Shown: positions 55,320 to 64,000 of the stretch, piece by piece
Layout of the letters: each line of letters starts with the position of its first letter
Numbering within the stretch: position 1 is the first letter of the stretch
Assembly (NCBI GenBank): GCA_038496445.1
Contig: JALMLS010000461.1
Coordinates: 186,001 to 250,000, forward strand
From: Trichosphaerium sp. ATCC 40318
Taxonomy: Eukaryota > Discosea > Flabellinia > Trichosidae
Length of the DNA: 64,000 nucleotides
Direction: 5' to 3'
Made by a program: the position numbers and the translations under genes
The notes under the pieces: generated by a model
What the model was told of the DNA's origin: nothing
The model's input: only the letters and a program-made list of their open reading frames with translations
The model's database searches: none

Positions 55320-55810
55320 ACAAATAACTAATTTATTTCTAAATTAAGCGCAATCAATCTACATGTGTGGATTATTTATCAAAACATTGTTGCATCTTTA
55401 GATTGATTTGGGTATTGGCGACAAAACACTAAATTTATTACTAAATTGGCAACTAAATCAATCTTGGGTATTGGCGACAAATAGCTAATTTATTTCCTAA
55501 TTAAGCACAATCAATCTACATGCATGGATTATTTATCAAAACATTCTCGCATGTATTGATTGAATTTAAAGTATTGGTGACAAATAACTAATTTATTTCC
55601 AAATTAAGCGCAATCAATCTACATGCGTGGATTATTTATCAAAACATTCTTGCATGTATTGATTGAATTTAGAGTATTGGCGACAAATAACTAATTTATA
55701 TCTAAATCAGGACTATTTATGTCTAAATTGGGTATTAGTTATCAAAACATTGTCGCATCTTTAGATTGATTTGGGTATTGGCGATAAAACACTAATATTT
55801 ATCCTTATTA
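55320..55810. repeat. Satellite-like tandem repeat in TTAA element 2
   Basis: Three to four diverged units of about 100-160 bp. Landmarks are CTAATTTATTTC, AAATTAAGCGCAATCAATCT, TGGATTATTTATCAAAACAT and GTATTGGCGACAAA, repeating near 55330, 55490, 55590 and 55700. Confidence 0.8.
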
Positions 55811-56229
55811 GGACAAGGTGTATAAGGGTATATGGTCCGCCGGATTTATTCCTTTAGCGGTCCCCAACAGATTTACATATCTGTCAGGAACTCTTACAGA
55901 GAAAATAGTTTTGTTGTTATAAGTGTGAGATACAAAATTTCTTCTCTCCGTCGGTATGATTCATATTCCATTTTGTTTTTGATAATTTTGTATTTGCTTT
56001 TGTAGTTATTTTCATGTTTTTGTAATTTAGATTGTTTGGTTGTGGGTACGGGTGGGTGCTATCGTAGGATTGCGGAAACGTTGTTACGTTCAAGGAACAA
56101 AAGGGCTTAAGAATATCGTATTGTTAAGCACTTTGAACAATACCTACAATAAGTTAAGTACCATTACTTACACACATAATAACACTAATAGCAGAAAACT
56201 AAAAATAGAAATAAAAACCAGTTGTTTAT

Positions 56230-56600
56230 TTAAGTGAGAATACAATCACGCATTTGTACTTTAATACCAGCAATAATACAAGAATGTCCACGGCATTGGC
56301 CATTTCTCTTACACCATCTTCTTGAACTGTTAACTTTACCAGGCTCCAAGACAATGTGATCTGGGTTAGTACAAAAGGTACAATGACACAAGTGTGATGC
56401 ATCTACTAAAGTACGGGCCAAACCCGGATACCATAAGTAGTTGCCATCAAGCCCTTTGTCAAACAAAGTAATGCCCTTCTCCACATATAGAACTGTATGG
56501 GCTAGATTGAAAAGTCTGCTCATTTTTCTGGTTCTAAATACAGCACGGAGGTACCCTGCACTAGTGGTTGACCCTCTGGTGCACAATTTGCACCCGGTAT
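56230..56600 (-). CDS. His-Me finger endonuclease with zinc-binding loop, copy 2 (5' exon not found)
   Basis: One exon after a TATTCTAG acceptor: DTGCKLCTRGSTTSAGYLRA, then GLDGNYLWYPGLARTLVDAS and HLCHCTFCTNPDHIVLEPGK, followed by VNSSRRWCKRNGQCRGHSC and the end MRDCILT at 56230. It aligns along its length with exon 2 of the gene at 22841-23550 (GC...SH-x-CH...H-x-x-EP...VN...QC...DCIL), at low identity. Catalytic His and all zinc ligands appear kept. The upstream exon could not be found between 56610 and 57400, so it may be incomplete. Confidence 0.65.
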
Positions 56601-56699
56601 CTAGAATATACAATAAGTTTCTGAGTGATTACTTTGGTTGCTTTGTTAAGGTATACGCTTAAGCACACACACAATAACCCTAATAGTGACGCATTTGAA

Positions 56700-57130
56700 T
56701 ATGGATTTATACTTCAACTTGTAAAGGATTGGGCCTTGAGCTGTTTGTAGTTGTAGTTTTATCAATCTCAATATGGTTAAGCACGTGTACTTAAAATGAA
56801 ATAGCCCGTATCAATATAACTCAGTGATTGATTATGCATTGTTGGTTAAGGACATCAACTTAAAGTGAAATAGCCCATATCAAAGTACAACTTTTCAATC
56901 ACCTTCAGAATCTGATTAAGGATGTGTACTTAAAACGTAATGACTCTAATGGTGGCAAATACAACATTGGTTGTTGGCGAGGGTTTTAAACAATCTAATT
57001 TGTAATTGTAAACGCTTTTGGAATCAATCTGGTAACTGTGTTAAGTAGGTGAACTTAGATCGTAATAGCAACAATCAATCTAGATAAAGTGCATTAAGGA
57101 TGTGTGCTTAAAGTGTAATAGCAACAATAG
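56700..57130. repeat. Degenerate repeats beside endonuclease 2
   Basis: Four to five loose copies of GTTAAG...GTG(T/A)ACTTAAA...GTAATAGC, spaced 60-110 bp (near 56775, 56850, 56915, 57035 and 57095). Confidence 0.6.
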
Positions 57131-57212
57131 TTCCACTACGTACTTCGTACTACGTAGAACAATGTAACATTATTTTTTTTTGCTTTCAAATTGAGACTTT
57201 TTATTGAAAGTG

Positions 57213-57251
57213 TACCCATAGCATGTACTACGTGTGTAGATGCTATGGGTA
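57213..57251. repeat. 12-bp hairpin in TTAA element 2
   Basis: Perfect inverted arms TACCCATAGCAT (57213-57224) and ATGCTATGGGTA (57240-57251) with a 15-nt loop. It lies between the right end and the gene, the same relative place as the hairpin in element 1. A second imperfect palindrome CTACGTACTTCGTACTACG lies at 57135. Confidence 0.85.
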
Positions 57252-57568
57252 ACGTAGTTTTGAACAAATGTGCTTTTAAACAGAAAGATTGAAAAAATGC
57301 AGTTGTTTTTTGAAAAAACTTTTGCAACAAAAAAACCTCACAAAAAGGCACACGCTAAAAGTTGGGTTTTTCAAAAGCCCTCATGTCAAAGATATAGGCA
57401 CGAAAATTTGAGCCGATTTGAACAATTTCTGCACATCTCAGCGTGCCCCCTTAAGTTTATATCAAGTTAGACTAAATGAAGAAATATTGTTTAAGAAAGA
57501 ATCCAACTTGTCAGGTTGTAAGGCACCCGGACAAGCTCGGTAGGCTCTAATTGCTTCTTTCACTGAAA

Positions 57569-57998
57569 ATGGGTCAATTTGAACAAATACCCAACCAAAA
57601 CGACCCAATACCCATATTCGTAGATGAAACAAATGAATATAACAACTCTACTCTATATACTAGCAATCACAATAACTTCAGTACGTTTTTGTTCAGGTTT
57701 GTTTCGATTGGTAAACAATACGTGTACGGTTGCTTATACTGTACGTTTATAGGTTCTAGCACAAGATGCATCCGCTGGAGTACCTTGGTGGGGTTTTCTA
57801 CTCATCGTTGTGGGTTTATCCTGCCCAATATGTGGTTTCGTTACAATTGTTTGCGTGATGGTATGCCTGACTAGAAGAAGAAGAGTAAAAGAGGAAGATA
57901 TTGAATGTACTGTATCTGTAGTACCCCCAGAAGTCGAATACGCTGACGAACTAGAAATGGAAGCGGATGTAGACTCACCATACGCAGAAGTTCACTAA
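57569..57998 (+). CDS. Small single-pass membrane protein, acidic tail
   Basis: ATG 57569 opens MGQFEQIPNQNDPIPIFVDE. A short intron (probably GTGTAC...TTATAG, 57720-57751) restores the frame VLAQDASAGVPWWGFLLIVV, with a Cys-containing transmembrane segment (GLSCPICGFVTIVCVMVCL) followed by RRRR and a long acidic tail (YADELEMEADVDSPYAEVH). About 140 residues. The basic stop-transfer places the acidic tail in the cytosol; PYAEV could be a tyrosine-based sorting or phosphorylation site. No family recognised. Confidence 0.5.
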
Positions 57999-58053
57999 AA
58001 AGGCTGAAACAAATCGAAAATGGTTTCAAACTAAGGCAATTGCGTAAGTCTAC

Positions 58054-58257
58054 TGAAACGTTAAAGGGCACACGAAAGATGAGAATACGTGTAAGAAAGA
58101 CGTGGCCTTAGTTGTAGGATAATAGCGTAATTTATTAGTGACATACGTAATACATTCAGAGAATACATTTGTGTATTTCGTCAAAGTTCACAATGAATAT
58201 CTTCGTGGAAATACTTGGAAAGAATGCATACTGAACATGGTGACGTTGCATGTTACA
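58054..58257 (-). repeat. 3' LTR (in element orientation)
   Basis: 204 bp. Differs from the other LTR by a 16-bp stretch after TGAAACGTTAAAG, a 4-base difference at CATTCAGA(GAAT)ACATT and a few substitutions, so some time has passed since insertion. Confidence 0.85.
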
Positions 58258-58309
58258 TTTTCCCCCAGGTTAGAATGAAGTCGGTGAAAGATAAAACAAT
58301 CACGTGACT

Positions 58310-58860
58310 TTAGGTGAAAAATGCGTCAAAGTCATCGTTGATCATCTTGAGAGCTTGAGTCAGTCCTTTGAGTCCTTTGGATGACTTGATCAACTTGATA
58401 GCCTTGTGACGTTCTCTATGAGTAGAGAACATGTTTATATTTGATTTGAGCTGTTCTTTGTAAGCACGAATGTTGGGATACTTGGTGCTTTTGCTGAGAG
58501 TATCATACGAATCTTGGAATAACTTTCTTAATGGTTCTTCTTTGTTGTTATTCTTCTTGTTAGTGTTCTTCTTGTCGATTGTAATCTTCTTAGGTACTAT
58601 TGTCGGTCTTACCCCCTTGGTTGCATCATTGTTGGTCTTAGATTGCGTTTGTATTGATTGCTGTTGTGTCTTCTGAGCTGTTGAAGTTACCAATTGATCA
58701 ACATCAGTGTCTTCAAATATATAAACAGGAGCATCAAATGGTCGTAAATTAGAGGTAAAATAAGGTCTGAGACGTTTAACTGAGATCCAGCTTTCTTGTT
58801 TGAGAATAGTGCCATCGAGTTCTTGAGCGTATATGATAAATTAATCTTAGCGTGGGTCGT
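58310..58860 (-). pseudogene. Retrotransposon pol remnant (integrase C-terminus) with low-complexity tail
   Basis: Minus-strand frame: QELDGTILKQESWISVKRLR PYF, the chromodomain-side end of gypsy integrases (DGT...RLRPYF), then FDAPVYIFEDTDVDQL, a Gln/Asn/Lys-rich stretch (NTNKKNNNKEEPLRKLF) and a helical tail AIKLIKSSKGLKGLTQALKM. Stop at 58310. A stop codon lies just upstream of QELDGT, and the reverse transcriptase, RNase H and most of the integrase are missing. Confidence 0.65.
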
Positions 58861-59097
58861 AGTTTCTTCTGTTGAGGAGCACTTGAACTGTCAAATAGAT
58901 AAACAGAAGTACTAAATGATAGGTTAAAGGTATTTAACTGAGATCCAGATGTCTTAAACCATGAAATGTTTGTTTTAAGCGTTTAATGTAAATAGTAGCG
59001 CTTGAGTTGAGTTCACCAATAAAGGTGTAATACTGAAAGAATACATCACCTCTGGTTGCAAGTCAGTTGAAATGTATTTAGTAATATGATAAAGATA

Positions 59098-59134
59098 TGG
59101 GGATGGGGATGGGGATGGGGATGGGGATGGGGAT
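59098..59134 (+). repeat. (GGGGAT)n microsatellite
   Basis: About six perfect GGGGAT units inside the LTR element. Four or more G-runs make it a G-quadruplex candidate. Confidence 0.9.
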
Positions 59135-59748
59135 GTGTGTGCTTTTCTTTTGATTTATGTTTGCTTTGACGGACTAGTATGTCTCAGCTGTCAAAAGACA
59201 AATTAGCACAGAGTTGTTTAATATGTGTAACCCATAGTCAGTATTGAAACCGTAATGTCTTGAGTGTAATTGAAGATATCTTTGGGTATTAGGTTATGAG
59301 CCTTTTGTGATCCATGATTGCTTATGAAGCTGCGTGAAATAATTTGAAGTTCAAAATGTTTGTATATCCTTTATAACCTGAAATATGGAGTATGGACGAC
59401 AGTGAGCACCATTTGCTATTTGATGACACCTCTCCTTTGAGCATGGACTCCAGTAGCTTTCTTGTCACTTCAGCGTCCTGATGTGAGCCTGGTGTGTTGT
59501 TTGCCGGTATGGACATCAAGAATATGCATTTCATTTCTTAGCTTGAATACTAGCACATGATCATAAATTATAAAAGGACATGAATTGTTGCAGCATGGCT
59601 GCTTTATCGACCATATGATTGGAATAGCGCTGGCTGGTGATAATCCAGCGCATGCTGTTATTTAAGTGATCCATTGAAACTATCGTAATACATCGTGGTC
59701 ATGAAGGTTGTGTGCAGTGTAAGTTCAAAATCTGTGTATGTCGCCAAA

Positions 59749-59934
59749 TGAAACGTTAAAGGAATACGTGTAAGAAAGACGTGGCCTTAGTTGTAGGATA
59801 ATAGCGTAATTTATTAGTGACATACGTAATACATTCAGAATACATTTGTGTATTTCGTCAAAGTTCACAATGAATATCTTCGTGGAAATACTTGGAAAGA
59901 ATGCATACTGAACATGGTGACGTTGCACGTTACA
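59749..59934 (-). repeat. 5' LTR (in element orientation)
   Basis: 186 bp, partner of 58054-58257, followed by the TCTAC target duplication. Confidence 0.85.
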
Positions 59935-60115
59935 TCTACGATTAACAGGGCCTTTTTAAAGACAGACAAACAAGGAACGTAAAGGGACCTTTACGCGCGT
60001 AAACACATTGTAAATAATTACCACAAAAAATGAAAATAAAAAAAATCTTTTCTTCGGGTTTGTTTTAAAGTACACATAAAGTCTCCTGTTTACTGCAAAG
60101 AAAGTAGAATTTCTA

Positions 60116-60312
60116 TCAACCCAATTTAAATCCAAGAGTTACTCCTATTACTATCATCATTATAATCACAAATCCAAGGTATGTCTTCAATACAGCAACG
60201 AAACTAAGGCAACAGTTAACCCAAAAAAAAAATTTAATTTGAAAAATTGATTTCGTACTTTGGAAATTTACCGTGAATCATCATTGCTAATGTCAAAGTA
60301 ACTGTATTCCAT
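60116..60312 (-). CDS. Very small single-pass membrane protein
   Basis: Two exons: MEYSYFDISNDDSR (ATG 60312-60310) and, after an intron GTAAATTT...TGCCTTAG, FVAVLKTYLGFVIIMMIVIG then VTLGFKLG, stop at 60116. 42 residues with one transmembrane helix. Exon phase fits (CG|T). Such microproteins are common in mitochondrial complexes and the ER. It could also be the last exons of a longer gene, as further minus-strand exons lie upstream. Confidence 0.45.
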
Positions 60313-60559
60313 CGTGTATTTCCTACGCGGTGTATAAGCATTAATTTATGGCAACAAAGGGGAACACCAAAGGCAGAAATTTTACCAACAAATAAAAAAA
60401 TGGTTGGCTTGTTAATACCACGTGCCTTTAAAGTTCAAATTATTGAGTGCCATGGCAACGTGATCATGGCAATTATTACTGTAATAAGTCAATTTTATAA
60501 TACGCATAATACCACACGTGTACTAAATCATAACAAAACGTACCATAGTAGGTTATGCT

Positions 60560-61200
60560 AAAAGATACAATTAGTATTTGTGTAGACAAAAAAAAAAAAA
60601 GAAAAAAGACATTAACTAACCATCATCTGATCATATTCTTGAGAGCTATTCTCTATAGCAGCATCCCATGCTTCTGGACCAGATTCACCCTCCGCATTTT
60701 GAAAATTTACACCAGCGATGTGCCAATACCTAAACAACTCATAAATTTCGTTTGTTTTTATAATCTACTGACAACACTCCGAAACACTTTAAAAACCAAC
60801 ACAGCTTATGCCGAGGGTGACTATATTTAAGACATTCACCACAACGTTCAGCTCAAATAGTTGGTATTAGTGAGCTCGCTTGATTTTTCGTTTGGTATTT
60901 GGGCACGGGACAAGTTTCTGTAAGTCAGGCACGCAAACACATAAGACGTACTTTGTTACATAGCCAAAACCCATTCTTTTTTTGTTTCTGTTTACATAAT
61001 ATGGACCGGCAAAGTCGTGAATTACACCTACAAATGCCATCAATGGTCGTACACCTAGTTGGAAATTCACGAACCGTCGCTTGTAACTATTCCCAAGTGG
61101 CCAATGAATGGTAAAAGCCACCTACAGCTATAAGTAAAGTTTATCGCTTCAATTGAATTTTTTGTACGATAATACTGGCAATGGCATCCAAACTATGCCT
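60560..61200 (-). CDS. Unresolved minus-strand exons
   Basis: Protein-like pieces with splice signals: GVNFQNAEGESGPEAWDAAI then ENSSQEYDQMM (about 60715-60625, followed by a GT donor) and QLGVRPLMAFVGVIHDFAGP with NRNKKRMGFGYVTK (about 61080-60950). I cannot order them into one protein or name a family. Confidence 0.25.
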
Positions 61201-61643
61201 AAAAAATATTTTAGAATACTACAACGCATTTGAAGGCACACTCATTGGAAAATGGCGTTTATTAGGTTGAATATTTATTGTAATCTCGTCATTACTCATC
61301 AGAATTGGCGTTGATGATTCTGTGGCGCTCATATTATCACTGCGAAGCCTGTTTTGCATGATAACGGCCGTTTCGTTAAGTCAGGTATTTTTTCTGTTTA
61401 AGCAACTACACAACAGATTTCTAAACGGTCATTCCGTACTGGCACAATTTCGTCTTTACGCCACGTAACGAGGATAAGTAGGAGAAGCTACGCTTCTTTT
61501 ACGCAGTTTCAGGCAAGTATAACAAATTTTGCGCAGAAGACAAAATTATCTATTCCCAAGCATACAATAAATTAATTGGAGCGTATGGGATTAAATTTAG
61601 CCATAAATTCACCAATCCGTTAAATAACTGGCTGATGCTCAGG

Positions 61644-62008
61644 GCTTTGATAAAATACCCAAATGGTCCGTTAGAAAGGCATTCGCGAAAGAAAGCGTCA
61701 AAAAACAATTCTCACCGGACGATCTGACGCGAATCACTCGCCTTTCACTTCTAGAACCCACAAGCGCGGAAAAAACCAAACTGGCAAACGAAATTGATGA
61801 CGTACTACACTACGTATCATCAATAACGCAAGTAGCAACAGAAAAAGTTGAACCACTCCGATCTGTTCTCGAAAACTGCTCACTGTACCAACACAATGAT
61901 AACGCAAACGACCTTGCTAAGTTCAAGGATTTTCCACCCATTTTGAAGAATGCGAAGCAACGAAAAGGGTCATTCTTTATTGTACCAAAAGTTATCGGCG
62001 ACGCATAA
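61644..62008 (+). CDS. GatC: Glutamyl-tRNA(Gln) amidotransferase subunit C, mitochondrial (GatC)
   Basis: An exon after the acceptor GATGCTCAG reads GFDKIPKWSVRKAFAKESVK, then DLTRITRLSLLEPTSAEKTK, EIDDVLHYVSSITQVATEKV EPLRSV and the C-terminal signature LKNAKQRKGSFFIVPKVIGD. These are the two helices, the V-E-P motif and the FxVPxV end of GatC. In the GatCAB (or GatFAB) complex it stabilises the amidase that converts Glu-tRNA(Gln) to Gln-tRNA(Gln) in mitochondria. The 5' exon with the start codon and targeting peptide was not found (somewhere in 61250-61560). Confidence 0.75.
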
Positions 62009-62009
62009 A

Positions 62010-62404
62010 AACAACAACAGAATACACAAACGCGCTTATATAACAAGTATAATATAAAAACCAGTGTCAACAAAATTACATCGTCGCTGCACTACACCAT
62101 GAATTTTTCGAGCACGCAAACACCCAATATTATGCGTATACCATGCCCCCGTCCTCAATAATTTTTTTTCAAATATTTCTGAGGGTGGTTTTTTTCAGGA
62201 CGCTCACTTTTTTGAAAACATGCGAAATTTAAAAAAATTCATCTCCAAAAAAATTCCGAATCTGCTCGTCTTCGGACTTTGCTCATAACGTAATTCGTAT
62301 AAACAGCAATAATACGAGAAAAAACAAAAGAGAAGAAGTGTACGTAGGGTTTATAGAACAAGGACGAGGATACTCCTCGGGATTTTTTTGGTTTTTTTTT
62401 AATT
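62010..62404. other. Intergenic, no gene seen
   Basis: Spacer between converging GatC and cyclin genes; T-rich runs only. Confidence 0.45.
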
Positions 62405-64000
62405 TTACAATATTTGTTGCATTGGTTTGATTACGTTGTAATCGGCAACACGCGAGTATTTTGGTAAACTGTACTTTCCATGTACGGCACGGAGCTGTGA
62501 CATAGAAGCACCAGAATGTATATTACAGATAATGGCCATGATGTGTTTTACGGAAGAAAAAGAATAGCCGGTTACTCCCTCCACGTTAAAATTCTAAAGC
62601 AGCAAAAAAAAATAAGCACTTTACAATCTAACGACGAAAGATGACGAATAAACGTACGGAACAATCAATAGATAATGTTGTGAGAGCAAGATATATGATA
62701 GCAGCAGCAATGGTAGATGGATCATACTGCCAAAAAGTTTTGTGCACGAGTGTAGTTTCGGAAAAGTACTACGAAGGAGATAAGGAAAAAGTGTGATACA
62801 ACTTTTAAAAAAAAAAACCCAATAGGGCTGTTTGTGAACAAAGATAGCTAGCGCAGCGCTTGTTTGAAAAGATAAACATACATGACACAAGTGTTGAAAT
62901 ATATCAGATACAGCACAACCAACCAAAAAATGAGAAAGGAAACTATGTACAGTAGAGATTGTGAGCTCAAACTTTAGTGTAACTAAAATCTCCGTTTCCA
63001 TCGTTATTATCTACAACAAAAAACAATTAATAAAAAAATCGAAACACGGACCACTAGTCGTCAATAGATCGACTTGTACCAAAAAAAAATTTTCCGTTTT
63101 TTTGCTAAAAAGCGCGAGGCACAAAAAGTTTTGCCGCTTGCTGTCATAATTACGGCTCGTCTGGGTTCGCCCCTTTAAAGCTATCATATCAAAGCTATTG
63201 CGTACCTGTTCCCGTGTATAAGTGTTATCCGAAATGTAAACAAACTCATCTACTGGAGGTGGGTGTATCTCTTCGTACTTACTAAACAACACTGTTACAA
63301 GATGAACGAATAGAAAAAAACCAAAAGCAAGTTCACATTCATAACAAGAACGAAAAAAAAAAAAGAGGTTGATGAAACAAAACCTAAATATGTACGTATT
63401 TAAAATAAGATCTTATTCTAAATACATAAATGAACATATTTAGAACATTCGTTTTGGGTGTGAACGAAAAACGTTTTAAAGCCCAAGCGGGAACAAAGGG
63501 GTTTTTGAAAAAAGTTAAAAAAAAGGATGCGCCCAAAGGGTAAGAATTGATATGTTCGTTTGATGTTACCGAATGGGATAAGCATCGTTTACGACATAAC
63601 AAAAAAAAAGATAAACGGCAAAAAAAAATCTAAATGCGCTTTTCTTCATTAATGCGATATCAAAAACTCTAAGAACACACGTACGACGCTATAAACATGC
63701 ATGTAATACCAATCAGTTGTAAATCCGATCGTTCTACAGTTCTCAAAGCAGTATAGCGATCAACGTAGTGAACAGCCAAAAATAACGTTTGCCGCCGTAG
63801 TTTATACTCTTCTGCTACTTCTACGAGCCAATCGACTAAAATCGCTCGCATATTGAGATTAATCTGTGTTTGAACTTTTTCAAAAGAATATTGCGACTTG
63901 AAGTTACGTTGCTTCTCCTAAACCAAACGATTTCAAGTTAGCGCGCGGTTTTTTTTTTCAATTTAAATTTGGACAAGGCCGAAAAAAATAGATAGCGCGC
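62405..64000 (-). CDS. Cyclin A/B-type, 5' end cut by window
   Basis: The exon at 63915-63680 reads [38 protein letters not shown], then [15 protein letters not shown]. After a large intron, [25 protein letters not shown] (about 63275-63205) gives the cyclin-box signature. Next is [20 protein letters not shown] then FLSHFLVGC (63000-62915), the linker to the second cyclin fold, and [14 protein letters not shown] near 62720. The final exon [20 protein letters not shown] then [18 protein letters not shown] stops at 62405. The MRAILVDWL and YEEI-x-PP motifs fix it as a mitotic/S-phase cyclin that activates a CDK. Any destruction box would be beyond 64000. Confidence 0.88.

Larger units (their letters stand above)
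55022..57454 (-). mobile_element. TTAA-flanked element 2 carrying a His-Me finger endonuclease
   Basis: TTAA at 55022-55025 and 57451-57454. Inverted ends directly inside: GGGGGCACGCTGAGA on the left and the same 15 bases on the opposite strand at the right, without mismatch. Inner length 2425 bp. Read from the right end it has a hairpin (57213-57251), degenerate repeats, an endonuclease exon (56600-56230), then a tandem satellite (55320-55800). The plan and size match element 1 while the end sequences differ after GGG. No transposase gene. Confidence 0.75.
58054..59934 (-). mobile_element. Decayed Ty3/gypsy-type LTR retrotransposon
   Basis: Direct repeats 58054-58257 and 59749-59934 begin TGAAACGTT and end TTACA (TG...CA on either strand). 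The flanks carry a 5-bp duplication TCTAC (58049-58053 and 59935-59939). Read on the minus strand, the sequence after the 59749 LTR is TTTGGCGACATACACAG, a candidate tRNA primer site starting TGG, and directly before the 58257 LTR is CTGGGGGAAAA, a polypurine tract. The interior is only 1.5 kb and keeps just the 3' end of pol, so the element cannot move on its own. Confidence 0.85.

Noticed and set aside
59098-59134. GGGGAT array as interstitial telomere
   Set aside because: Not a known telomere unit, single short block, located inside a retroelement.
1-64000. CRISPR array
   Set aside because: No equal-spaced direct repeats with unique spacers; the genome is eukaryotic.
1-64000. Whole window as a giant-virus genome (F-box/LRR and MORN-2 arrays, HNH genes)
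   Set aside because: Dense spliceosomal introns, mitochondrial proteins (GatC, BCS1), cyclin and PIAS ligase point to a cellular nuclear genome; no viral hallmark genes seen.

Overview
This is nuclear DNA of a single-celled or otherwise compact eukaryote; I cannot place it in a lineage. The evidence is AT-rich sequence, many short spliceosomal introns (mostly about 30-110 nt, donors often GTACG or GTAAG, acceptors TAG/CAG) inside well-known eukaryotic genes: a Cu-transporting P-type ATPase, a PKA regulatory subunit-like protein, a PIAS-type SUMO ligase, a BCS1-type AAA ATPase, mitochondrial GatC and a cyclin A/B. No bacterial operons, rRNA or tRNA genes were seen. Gene ends and exon joins below were read by hand from splice signals and reading frame, so internal boundaries can be off by a few bases.

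Layout. 1-19.7 kb is a housekeeping-like stretch: 2OG-Fe(II) oxygenase (5' cut), sulfatase, a C2-like protein, an F-box/LRR protein, a SPRY protein, the Cu-ATPase, a large cyclic-nucleotide-binding/RhoGEF/PH protein and a second F-box/LRR gene. 19.7-28.2 kb is a nest of mobile DNA: a complete Mutator-like element with 9-bp target duplication, a TTAA-flanked element whose only recognisable gene is a His-Me finger (homing-type) endonuclease, and a 3-kb element with 44-bp inverted ends but no clear gene. 28.2-45.9 kb mixes a PIN-like protein and a C2H2 protein, a mucin-like surface protein, an aldo-keto reductase, a secreted glycosidase-like protein, two more F-box/LRR genes, a deiodinase fragment, a WW/zinc-finger protein and the PIAS ligase. 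45.9-55 kb holds an F-box/MORN-2-repeat protein, the inverted second copy of the mucin gene, BCS1 and a truncated LRR gene. 55-57.5 kb is a second TTAA-flanked element with a diverged copy of the same endonuclease. 57.5-64 kb has a small membrane protein, a decayed LTR retrotransposon with TSD, PBS and PPT, GatC and the cyclin (5' cut by the window end).

Three themes stand out. First, two unrelated-in-sequence but identically built 2.4-kb TTAA elements (inverted ends starting GGG, hairpin, zinc-loop endonuclease gene, repetitive tail) suggest a transposable-element family that moves, or is moved, with an HNH-type nuclease. Second, an expanded set of F-box proteins with homogenised repeats (five LRR, one MORN-2) looks like a rapidly evolving ubiquitin-ligase adaptor family. 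Third, one gene joins a PKA-regulatory-subunit module (pseudosubstrate-like motif plus two cNMP domains) to a RhoGEF-PH module, a direct cAMP-to-Rho architecture that I do not recognise as described.
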